Part shown: piece by piece, positions 19,920-27,334 of the stretch | How the letters are laid out: every line of letters starts with the position of its first letter | Numbering within the stretch: the stretch's first letter is position 1 | Assembly (NCBI RefSeq): GCF_001895925.1 | Contig: NZ_MPPI01000001.1 | Coordinates: forward strand, 433,215 to 497,214 | DNA length: 64,000 nucleotides | Direction: 5' to 3' | Source of the DNA: Phormidesmis priestleyi ULC007 | GTDB taxonomy: Bacteria; Cyanobacteriota; Cyanobacteriia; Leptolyngbyales; Leptolyngbyaceae | Made by a program: the position numbers and the translations under genes | The notes under the pieces: generated by a model | What the model was told of the DNA's origin: nothing | Database searches by the model: none | What the model saw: only the letters and a program-made list of their open reading frames with translations

Positions 19920-21149
19920 ATGGCACGCGCAAAGTTTGAACGGACAAAGCCTCACGTCAACATTGGCACAGTTGGTCACGTTGACCACGGCAAAACTACG
20001 TTGACGGCTGCAATTACAATGACTCTATCGGCACTGGGTCAAGCAACCGGCAGAAAGTACGACGAGATCGACGCTGCTCCTGAAGAAAAGGCGAGAGGGA
20101 TTACGATTAACACCGCTCACGTCGAATACGAGACGGCTGAACGTCACTACGCTCACGTAGACTGTCCGGGTCACGCTGACTATGTGAAAAACATGATCAC
20201 GGGTGCAGCTCAGATGGACGGTGGTATTCTCGTCGTGTCTGCTGCTGATGGCCCGATGCCCCAAACTCGTGAGCACATCTTGTTAGCAAAACAAGTAGGC
20301 GTTCCTCATCTCGTGGTTTTCTTAAATAAGAAAGACATGGTAGATGACGAAGAACTCCTAGAACTCGTTGAGCTAGAGGTGCGTGAGCTTCTCAGTTCCT
20401 ACGATTTCCCAGGCGATGACGTTCCGATCGTGACAGGTTCTGCCCTGCAAGCGTTGGAATTCATGGCTGCAAACCCTAAGGCAAAGCGGGGCGACAACGA
20501 GTGGGTCGATGGGATCTACAAGCTCATGGACGAGGTTGATGCTTACATCCCAACTCCCGCGCGGGAAGTGGACAAGCCATTCTTGATGGCAGTGGAGGAC
20601 GTGTTCTCTATTACTGGTCGTGGCACCGTCGCAACTGGACGGATTGAGCGCGGTACCGTCAAGGTGCAAGATGAAGTCGAGTTAGTCGGCATCAGGAACA
20701 CCCAGAAGACTACTGTGACCGGGATTGAGATGTTCAAGAAGAGTCTTGAGCAGGGTCTAGCTGGCGACAACGCGGGTATTCTGCTTCGGGGTCTCAAAAA
20801 GGAAGATATTGAGCGCGGGATGGTAATCGCCAAGCCCGGTTCGATCACGCCTCACACTCAGTTTGAATCTGAAGTGTACATTCTTAAGAAGGAAGAAGGC
20901 GGTCGTCATACGCCTTTCTTCCCTGGCTACCGTCCTCAGTTCTATGTGCGGACAACCGACGTAACTGGCACCATCAGCAACTTTACCTCTGACGATGGAA
21001 GTGAGGCTGAGATGGTGATGCCTGGTGATCGCATCAAAATGACCGTTGAACTGATCAACCCAATTGCCATTGAACAGGGAATGCGTTTTGCAATTCGTGA
21101 AGGTGGTCGGACGGTAGGTGCAGGGGTCGTCGCGAAGATCCTCAAGTAG
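19920..21149 (+). CDS. tuf: elongation factor Tu
   Basis: Complete 409-residue EF-Tu. G1 is [10 protein letters not shown], then [18 protein letters not shown] and [16 protein letters not shown]. It keeps the insertion typical of cyanobacterial and plastid EF-Tu around [15 protein letters not shown], and ends [11 protein letters not shown]. It delivers aminoacyl-tRNA to the ribosome. A strong hairpin follows, between it and rpsJ. Confidence 0.98.
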   Translation: MARAKFERTKPHVNIGTVGHVDHGKTTLTAAITMTLSALGQATGRKYDEIDAAPEEKARGITINTAHVEYETAERHYAHVDCPGHADYVKNMITGAAQMDGGILVVSAADGPMPQTREHILLAKQVGVPHLVVFLNKKDMVDDEELLELVELEVRELLSSYDFPGDDVPIVTGSALQALEFMAANPKAKRGDNEWVDGIYKLMDEVDAYIPTPAREVDKPFLMAVEDVFSITGRGTVATGRIERGTVKVQDEVELVGIRNTQKTTVTGIEMFKKSLEQGLAGDNAGILLRGLKKEDIERGMVIAKPGSITPHTQFESEVYILKKEEGGRHTPFFPGYRPQFYVRTTDVTGTISNFTSDDGSEAEMVMPGDRIKMTVELINPIAIEQGMRFAIREGGRTVGAGVVAKILK

Positions 21150-21168
21150 TTTTAACGGACTGTAGGCG

Positions 21169-21213
21169 GCTATCAGCAGTCAGAGCTATCTAGCGAGACT
21201 GCTGATAGCTTTA
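21169..21213 (+). terminator. strong hairpin between tuf and rpsJ (terminator or attenuator)
   Basis: GCTATCAGCAGTC (21169-21181) is perfectly complementary to GACTGCTGATAGC (21197-21209), with a 15-base loop followed by TTTAATG. The T run is short, so it may be a partial terminator or an RNA processing or stability element within the operon. Confidence 0.65.
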
Positions 21214-21257
21214 ATGTTTGATTTAATCCAGAACCTAGACAATTTAAAGAACTACTC

Positions 21258-21575
21258 ATGGCAACGATTCAGCAGCAAAAAATTCGGATTCGTTTGAAAG
21301 CGTTTGATCGCCGTCTTCTAGACACTTCCTGTGAGAAGATCGTAGACACCGCTAACCGCACAAACGCTACAGCAGTCGGCCCTATTCCTCTCCCTACGCG
21401 TCGTCGCATCTATTGTTTGTTGCGTTCACCTCACGTTGACAAAGACTCTCGTGAGCATTTTGAGACACGCACTCACCATCGCATCATTGATATCTATCAG
21501 CCGTCTTCTAAAACAATCGATGCCTTGATGAAGCTCGATTTACCAGCAGGCGTTGACATTGAAGTGAAACTATAA
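21258..21575 (+). CDS. rpsJ: 30S ribosomal protein S10 (uS10)
   Basis: Complete 105-residue uS10, with [40 protein letters not shown] and the C-terminal [11 protein letters not shown]. It is part of the 30S head and also NusE in antitermination. It closes the operon and is followed by a terminator, so it is separated from the S10 ribosomal cluster, as usual in cyanobacteria. Confidence 0.98.
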   Translation: MATIQQQKIRIRLKAFDRRLLDTSCEKIVDTANRTNATAVGPIPLPTRRRIYCLLRSPHVDKDSREHFETRTHHRIIDIYQPSSKTIDALMKLDLPAGVDIEVKL

Positions 21576-21607
21576 GCCAACACTGACGTTATCCAAATTG
21601 ACTAAAT

Positions 21608-21640
21608 GCAGGGATGATCAAGTTGTCTCCCTGCGTTTTA
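21608..21640 (+). terminator. terminator of the str operon
   Basis: GCAGGGA (21608-21614) pairs with TCCCTGC (21628-21634) and is followed by GTTTTA. Confidence 0.7.
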
Positions 21641-21738
21641 CGTATATAAATTTCCCCTGAAACCGTCTCTCTGTATCGATCCCCTAGCTCTAGATGGGCT
21701 AGAGTAATAAGAGGAGCAGTCTTTACAGTTGACGAATA

Positions 21739-22389
21739 ATGGCAACCTCATCGATCGCAGTTCGAGAACTTCCCATCTTTCCACTACCTGAGGTGGTTTT
21801 ATTTCCGGGTAGACCTCTGCCTTTGCACATTTTTGAGTTTCGCTACCGAATGATGATGAACACTGTCCTCGAAAGCGATCGTCGCTTTGGGGTGCTGATG
21901 TGGGATCAGGTGCAAGGTAAGCCTGCATTAGTAGGATGTTGTGCAGAGATCGTTCAATTTCATCGGTTGCCTGACGATCGCATGAAGGTTTGGACGTTAG
22001 GGCAGCAAAGGTTTAGAGTTTTAGAATATGTCCGCGAAAAACCCTATCGGGTTGGCTTAGTCGAATGGATTGAGGATCATCCACCAGTTCAAGACTTAAG
22101 ACCCCTCTCTAATAATGTGAGTCAACTATTGCAAGACGTGGTTCGTTTATCTGCGAAGCTAACCGGGCAAGAAATCGAGCTGCCTGAGACGATCCCAGAT
22201 TTGCCGACTGAGTTGTCTTACTGGGTTGCCAGCAATCTCTATGGAGTGGCAGACGAACAGCAATCACTTTTAGAGATGCAGGACACCGCCGCCCGGCTCG
22301 ATCGCGAAGCAGAAATCTTAACTTCGACGCGTAATCATTTAGCTGCCCGTACCGTTCTTAAAGACACGCTTGGAGATACTTCTGCCTGA
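21739..22389 (+). CDS. LON peptidase substrate-binding (N) domain protein
   Basis: A 216-residue protein consisting only of the Lon N-terminal domain: ELPIFPLPEVVLFPGRPLPL near residue 10, HIFEFRYRMM, the GLVEWIEDHPP hinge and a helical C-terminal half. No ATPase or protease part is present. Stand-alone Lon-N proteins are widespread in cyanobacteria and plants and are thought to bind unfolded or target proteins. It lies downstream of the str operon with its own start region; TTGACGAATA just before the ATG is not a clear ribosome site. Confidence 0.88.
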   Translation: MATSSIAVRELPIFPLPEVVLFPGRPLPLHIFEFRYRMMMNTVLESDRRFGVLMWDQVQGKPALVGCCAEIVQFHRLPDDRMKVWTLGQQRFRVLEYVREKPYRVGLVEWIEDHPPVQDLRPLSNNVSQLLQDVVRLSAKLTGQEIELPETIPDLPTELSYWVASNLYGVADEQQSLLEMQDTAARLDREAEILTSTRNHLAARTVLKDTLGDTSA

Positions 22390-22403
22390 GAGGATGTTGG
22401 TAG

Positions 22404-23243
22404 TCAGATCGACAAAACGTCATAACTTCCGAAGATCTTGAGCGTTTCAGTGTGGTCGGCTAACTCTACTAAAGCTGACTGCATTGAGGCTCCTCTAGCA
22501 TCAGCTTCTAGATCGATGAAGAAGAGATATTCTCCCAGTGAGCGTTTGGTAGGACGTGACTCAATACGGCTCAAGTTAATCGAGCGCTTTGCAAAGATTT
22601 GGAGGGGTGTCACCAACGCTCCGGGTTGGTTTGCTCCAACGCTAAAGGCTAGAGAGGTATAAGCGCCCCCTGGAGAGGGAGTTAAGCTCAATAATAGAAA
22701 TCGAGTGCAGTTGTCCGGATAGTCATTGATTGGGCAAGCTAGAATCGGCAAGTGGTGCAACTGGGCAGCCTGCTGGGAGGAAATTGCCGCGATCGTCGGA
22801 TCCCCATCTAAATATTGCAGCGCTTCCGTGGTGGAATTGAGCGCGATCGGCTGGGCTTTTGGCAAAAAATTGTCTAACCATTTCTGACATTGAGCTAGCG
22901 CTTGAGGATGAGAATAGACGACGCGAATCGCTTCCCAATCTTCAGCACGAGAGAGCAACGCATGAAAAATCGGCATGACTAACGCGCGCTGAATTCTTAA
23001 GGTGTCTAACTGCCAAAGATTATCCAGCGTCATGGTGACACTGCCTTCGATCGAGTTCTCCATCGGCACTACTGCCATCTGCGCTTCTTTAGAAGCAACT
23101 GCCTCTAGCGTCTGACCAATACTGGGATAAGGACACAGAATGGCATCTTGTCCTGTCTCCTGCTTTAGCCAATCTAGACACGCGATCGCAGCCGCTTCTG
23201 TATAAGTGCCAGGAGGACCCAGGTGCGCGATCGAGATTGCCAT
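22404..23243 (-). CDS. pheA: prephenate dehydratase
   Basis: Converts prephenate to phenylpyruvate in phenylalanine synthesis. The 279-residue monofunctional form starts with IAHLGPPGTYTEAAA, with VVPMENSIEGSVTMTLDNL, and carries a C-terminal ACT regulatory domain (residues about 195-275) containing ESRPTKRSLGEYLFFIDLEA. This domain binds phenylalanine for feedback control. The catalytic TRF of DNCTRFLLL is intact. There is no chorismate mutase domain. It converges with the Lon-N gene. Confidence 0.95.
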   Translation of the reverse strand: MAISIAHLGPPGTYTEAAAIACLDWLKQETGQDAILCPYPSIGQTLEAVASKEAQMAVVPMENSIEGSVTMTLDNLWQLDTLRIQRALVMPIFHALLSRAEDWEAIRVVYSHPQALAQCQKWLDNFLPKAQPIALNSTTEALQYLDGDPTIAAISSQQAAQLHHLPILACPINDYPDNCTRFLLLSLTPSPGGAYTSLAFSVGANQPGALVTPLQIFAKRSINLSRIESRPTKRSLGEYLFFIDLEADARGASMQSALVELADHTETLKIFGSYDVLSI

Positions 23244-23364
23244 CTTACTACTCTTTTTCTAAACAATTTTTTAATATTCCGATAGGGCTACTTCAATTTA
23301 TGAGAAGCTAGTTAGAATTACTTAACGATTACTTCTCATTCATTAAACCCCTACATTATTATCA

Positions 23365-23952
23365 ATGGATATTCGGTTTGCCGCTTCTCAATCTGTTGAA
23401 ATTGTTGTTCAAGAACAGCCGATTCCGATCGCTCACTATTTGCGCCAGCCCCAGCGAGTGGTGACTGCCCTTGCCGCTTCTAGTCGAATCGAACTGTTGA
23501 ATGACGATCAGTTTCGTCTCACGATGCGTCCGTTGAATTTTCTGTCTCTTAGCATTCAACCGACCGTGGATATGAGGGTGTGGGCAGATTCTAACGGAGC
23601 GATTAATGTGAAGTCGATCGCGTGTGAAATTCGTGGCGTTGAATATATTAACCAACGCTTTTCTCTCAATCTTGTTGGGCAGCTTTATCCTACTCAAATC
23701 GAGCAAACCACCTATCTGAAAGGGAGAGCCGATCTAGAAGTGCAAGTCGAGTTGCCGCCGCCTTTTCTGCTAACTCCCAAGTTTTTGCTAGAGAGAGCCG
23801 GGAATGGTTTGCTGCTAAGTGTTTTGAGTACCATCAAACAAAGATTACTTCATCAACTCCTGCTCGACTATCGCAATTGGGCAACCAGTCAATCAGAAAC
23901 GGAAGTTTCTCAAGGAAGAAATTTATTTCCAGTCAATCATCCCGCATCCTAG
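23365..23952 (+). CDS. DUF1997 protein
   Basis: A 195-residue cytosolic protein of the DUF1997 family, found in cyanobacteria and plastids. The START/lipocalin-like beta region is residues 1-150 (QPIPIAHYLRQPQRVV, DDQFRLTMRPLNFLSLSIQP), and a C-terminal amphipathic helix LLSVLSTIKQRLLHQLLLDY follows. The molecular function is unknown, with lipid or pigment binding suggested only by fold resemblance. The gene is divergent from pheA and convergent with rnhB, a neighbourhood repeated in other cyanobacteria as I recall. Confidence 0.82.
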   Translation: MDIRFAASQSVEIVVQEQPIPIAHYLRQPQRVVTALAASSRIELLNDDQFRLTMRPLNFLSLSIQPTVDMRVWADSNGAINVKSIACEIRGVEYINQRFSLNLVGQLYPTQIEQTTYLKGRADLEVQVELPPPFLLTPKFLLERAGNGLLLSVLSTIKQRLLHQLLLDYRNWATSQSETEVSQGRNLFPVNHPAS

Positions 23953-23957
23953 TTGAA

Positions 23958-24584
23958 TCATTCCCATTGAAGTAGAGCTTTTTGAATCGGAGCGTAGCTG
24001 CGACGATGAAAAGGAGTGATACCAAGCTTTTCGATCGCGTTCAAATGTTCTTTTGTGCCATAGCCAGCATTGCGCTCCCAGCCGTAACCCGGATGCCGCT
24101 TCGCCAAACGCTTTAAGAAACGATCGCGGCGCACTTTTGCAATAATCGAGGCGCAGGCGATCGCATAAGAAGACGCATCTCCATCAACGATCGCTGTGTG
24201 CGCCCCCAAATCTGCCTTCTTAATTTCACGTCCATCAATCAGGGCATGATCAATTGGCGCAATGCGACGTAACGATCGCTGCATTGCTAGATGAGATGCT
24301 CTGAGCACATTAAACTGTTCGATTTCTGCAACGGTGGCAATTCCGACTCCAACCGAGGTCGCCTGGTTGAGAATTTGGGTGAAGAGACGGTCTCGCTGGG
24401 CAGCAGATAGAAGTTTAGAATCGCGAACTCCTGCAATCATTGGGCAATGAGCTGGAAGCAACACCGCGGCTGCCACGATCGGGCCACACAAACTTCCAAG
24501 TCCTACCTCGTCTACTCCTGCGATTCGTAGTTGCCCCTGCTGCCAGAAGGCTTGCTCAACCTCCAAGCCTGGATTCTTTGCCAT
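23958..24584 (-). CDS. rnhB: ribonuclease HII
   Basis: Cleaves RNA in RNA-DNA hybrids and removes single ribonucleotides from DNA. Length is 208 residues from the ATG at 24584; TTG at 24596 is an alternative. The catalytic Asp-Glu is in AGVDEVGLG, further acids are in ALIDGREI and IVDGDASSY, and the C-terminal YGTKEHLNAIEKLG is conserved. One deviation is visible: the family motif DEVGRG reads DEVGLG here, losing the Arg that normally recognises the ribonucleotide 2'-OH junction. It follows rne on the same strand. Confidence 0.94.
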   Translation of the reverse strand: MAKNPGLEVEQAFWQQGQLRIAGVDEVGLGSLCGPIVAAAVLLPAHCPMIAGVRDSKLLSAAQRDRLFTQILNQATSVGVGIATVAEIEQFNVLRASHLAMQRSLRRIAPIDHALIDGREIKKADLGAHTAIVDGDASSYAIACASIIAKVRRDRFLKRLAKRHPGYGWERNAGYGTKEHLNAIEKLGITPFHRRSYAPIQKALLQWE

Positions 24585-24619
24585 AGCGTTGATCAAATTA
24601 CAGACTTTAGCGTAGGAGC

Positions 24620-24714
24620 TATAGCAATCCCATCTCAGTTGTAAGAGTGAGACAGGCTTCTAGCCTATACGGGCAGGATGCCCATCCCACAAATCTTTCA
24701 GGAGGATTGCTATA
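24620..24714. repeat. 95-bp palindromic repeat between rne and rnhB
   Basis: Ends are TATAGCAATCC (24620-24630) and its complement GGATTGCTATA (24704-24714). Inside are two small hairpins, AGGCTTCTAGCCT and GGGCAGGATGCCC. It ends two bases before the rne stop codon. The arrangement matches a short MITE-like cyanobacterial repeat; no target duplication is clear. Confidence 0.7.
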
Positions 24715-24715
24715 T

Positions 24716-26860
24716 CTACTCGCCTGTAGTTGCAGAAGATCGGCGGCGACGACGACGAGTCACTAGGGCCTCTTCTTCCGGTTCGGGTGCAGGCTGTTCA
24801 TTTAAACTCGGTTCTGAGGGAGCTTCTTCAATGAGGTCAGAAGTCAAAAGAGGTTCATCAACCACTCTAGTAGAAGGCTTTTTCCTGACTTTCAGAGAGA
24901 CCAATTCAGAATTTTGTGAAGGAGCAGCCTCCACGTCTGGCGCAAAGTCTTCATCCTCGATCGTTGGAGCTTCAGTTGCTACAACGGGTGGTGTAGGAGG
25001 AGCTTGCCCTGGTAGGGTTACAAAGATGTTTGCCGATTTCGGATTTTTCAACTCCTGAGTGGTGAGCACGATCGGTGAGATTCCCATCCACGCATAAACG
25101 TCTTGCTCGTCTGGAGTCATCTCAACATAGATCGACTCAGGCGGCTCAGCAGTTGGTTTAACCGCCCCGCGTCGAGGCAGGCGACCTCGCTTATCCTCAG
25201 AGGGTCTAACCTCTACTGAAGTGAAAACCTCTTCAACAGCAGGGGAAGATGGTGGTTCAGAGATCGGTTCCGATCTCGAAATGACCGGAGCTACCGTGGC
25301 AGGCGCGGGAATGTAGCGAGTGGGTTCTTCCCAAGGAACACCCTTTGCACTCACGCCTTCTCTGGTTGTGGGACTGGTTGTGGGACTGTCCACGCGACGG
25401 CGGCGACGACGATTTGCGCCGCCTCGCCCTCGCTCTTGATAGCTAGGATGATTGAGTAACTCTAGATCCTGATCGCCATTGTCTCCGTCAGCATCATCCC
25501 CTTCCCAAAACAAATCGTTTGTGGCAGGAAGTTCTCGACGAGGTTCTGGAAGGCGACGGCTCTCACGATTTTCTCTGAGAGACACTGCCGATCGTTCCAG
25601 GTTTTCCCCTTCGTCATCGTGTGATTCTCCAGGCAAGTGAGCCAAAAGCCCCAATCCACCGCAAGTCGCACAAGGACGACCAAACAGTTCGTAGATATTC
25701 TTGCCCTGGCGTTTGCGAGTCAGTTCAACCAGCCCCAGTTCTGAGAGTTGGGAGATTTGCGGTTTAGACTTGTCGGCTCTGAGAGCTTTATTGAAATGTT
25801 CGAGCACTTGCAGTTGGTCACGCCGAGCATCCATATCGATGAAGTCTACAATGATCACTCCCGCAATATTTCTGAGACGCAGTTGACGGGCAATTTCGGT
25901 TGCTGCCTCACAGTTAGTCCAGAGAACCGTTTCGCGCGCGGTTGCCGATCGGGTAAACGAGCCAGAGTTTACGTCAATGACTGTTAATGCTTCGGTGCGC
26001 TCGATAATAATATATCCGCCAGAAGGCAAGTCTACTCTGGGTTTCAGCGCTTCCCGAATCGCAGCATTCACCCGGAAATATTCCAGCATTGGGATACGTT
26101 CACGGTGATGATCGATCAGCACTCCTTGAGGAGACTTTCCTCCACCCCAATTAACCAGTTGCTGCTTGACCCGTTTTAGCCCAGTGTGAGAGTCCACCAC
26201 AATCCGATTGACATCTGAACTATAGACATCTCGAAGCACGCGCTGAATAAAATCATCGTCGCGGTTTAGCAATGCTGGGGCACGAGTAGAGCCAGCTTCT
26301 TGAATGATTGACTCCCATTGCCGTTGCAGCGTTTCTAAATCCTCAATAATTGCCTCTTCAGGCATCCCTTCAGCTTCTGTGCGAATCACCAGCCCCATTC
26401 CCGCAGGTTTGACTAAAATGGCTAATGCTCTCAAACGGTTCCGCTCATTTTCACTGCGAATGCGCCGAGATAAGTTAACGCCTCGACCGTTAGGCATCAA
26501 GACTAGATAGCGTCCCGGCAGCGAAACATTTCCTGTCAGGCGAGGCCCCTTATTGCCAGTGGGTTCCTTCATCACCTGCACGAGAACTTTTTGTTGAGGA
26601 GCCAGCAACTCAGTGATTGAACCTGCTGCCCGCTTCAACCGCAAAGGGCCCAGATCGCTCACATGGATGAACCCATTGCGCTCTGAGTCTCCAATGTTAA
26701 CGAAGGCAGCGTCTATCCCAGGAAGGACATTTTCAACAATTCCTAGGTAAATATCACTAACCTGGTGGCTTCCAGTCGCAACAATAATCTCTTGAATCTG
26801 ATCTTCCGAAAAAACAGCAGCAATTCTATGCTGTTCAGCGATAACAATCTGCTTGGTCAT
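24716..26860 (-). CDS. rne: ribonuclease E/G
   Basis: The endoribonuclease that initiates mRNA decay and rRNA/tRNA processing. The 714 residues comprise an N-terminal S1 RNA-binding domain (about 35-125), a 5'-sensor and DNase I-like catalytic core with VIDVNSGSFT and IIVDFIDMD, the Zn-link cysteines in CATCGGLGLL (about residue 400), and then a long acidic/basic disordered tail. The extreme C-terminus TRRRRRRSSATTGE contains the Arg-rich nonapeptide that recruits polynucleotide phosphorylase in cyanobacteria. A second Arg-rich block, RRRRRRVDSP, lies around residue 490. The 474-bp leader suggests autoregulation through the 5' UTR. Confidence 0.95.
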   Translation of the reverse strand: MTKQIVIAEQHRIAAVFSEDQIQEIIVATGSHQVSDIYLGIVENVLPGIDAAFVNIGDSERNGFIHVSDLGPLRLKRAAGSITELLAPQQKVLVQVMKEPTGNKGPRLTGNVSLPGRYLVLMPNGRGVNLSRRIRSENERNRLRALAILVKPAGMGLVIRTEAEGMPEEAIIEDLETLQRQWESIIQEAGSTRAPALLNRDDDFIQRVLRDVYSSDVNRIVVDSHTGLKRVKQQLVNWGGGKSPQGVLIDHHRERIPMLEYFRVNAAIREALKPRVDLPSGGYIIIERTEALTVIDVNSGSFTRSATARETVLWTNCEAATEIARQLRLRNIAGVIIVDFIDMDARRDQLQVLEHFNKALRADKSKPQISQLSELGLVELTRKRQGKNIYELFGRPCATCGGLGLLAHLPGESHDDEGENLERSAVSLRENRESRRLPEPRRELPATNDLFWEGDDADGDNGDQDLELLNHPSYQERGRGGANRRRRRRVDSPTTSPTTREGVSAKGVPWEEPTRYIPAPATVAPVISRSEPISEPPSSPAVEEVFTSVEVRPSEDKRGRLPRRGAVKPTAEPPESIYVEMTPDEQDVYAWMGISPIVLTTQELKNPKSANIFVTLPGQAPPTPPVVATEAPTIEDEDFAPDVEAAPSQNSELVSLKVRKKPSTRVVDEPLLTSDLIEEAPSEPSLNEQPAPEPEEEALVTRRRRRRSSATTGE

Positions 26861-27334
26861 TCAATTTCCTCAAAGTTGGCAGCGGTGGGGGCATCGAAGT
26901 TCTTGCGCCTCTCGCTTTTTTAAATTTTGTGAGCTAAACCTTTAAAGCCACGTATACCTAGAAGCTGCCAATGGTTTGAGGTTTACTAAACCCTTAACCT
27001 CAAGCCCGGCGCTTCAGTGTCAGACGAGTCAATACACAAGCTGTAATCTGTCGAGCAGTTCGATCCGTCACTAAACGAATCAAATCTTGCATACAGATTA
27101 ACGATGAGCGGAAAGTCTAGCAAGAGTTAAGCTGTGACTAGCATCTAATGCAATTCACCCGGCGGCAACCACGGGGAATTGTAGTCCACAACTGCCTCTG
27201 ATGCAAAGCATTATAGCGTGTAGACATGACTCTGCTACTAAATTTGGAGAATTCGCTCAGATTTAGCTGAAATTTTCGAGAGTGAACAAAATTTCAGGCT
27301 GCGTCAAAGACCGTGACCTTACTGAGAAACTCGT
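26861..27334 (-). other. 474-bp leader region of rne
   Basis: No gene fits this stretch on either strand. It contains a candidate -10 box (27210-27215), which would give a 5' UTR of roughly 340 nt. Long rne leaders processed by RNase E itself are known in several bacteria including cyanobacteria. I could not define a conserved hairpin by eye. Confidence 0.4.
27210..27215 (-). promoter_or_regulatory. candidate -10 box of the rne promoter
   Basis: The minus strand reads TATAAT here, a perfect sigma-70 -10 hexamer. No good -35 is found 17 bases upstream. It would place the transcript start near 27203. Confidence 0.35.

Noticed and set aside
24678..25058. 126-codon plus-strand ORF against the rne tail
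   Set aside because: It is low-complexity Ser/Gly peptide complementary to the Arg/Glu-rich RNase E tail.
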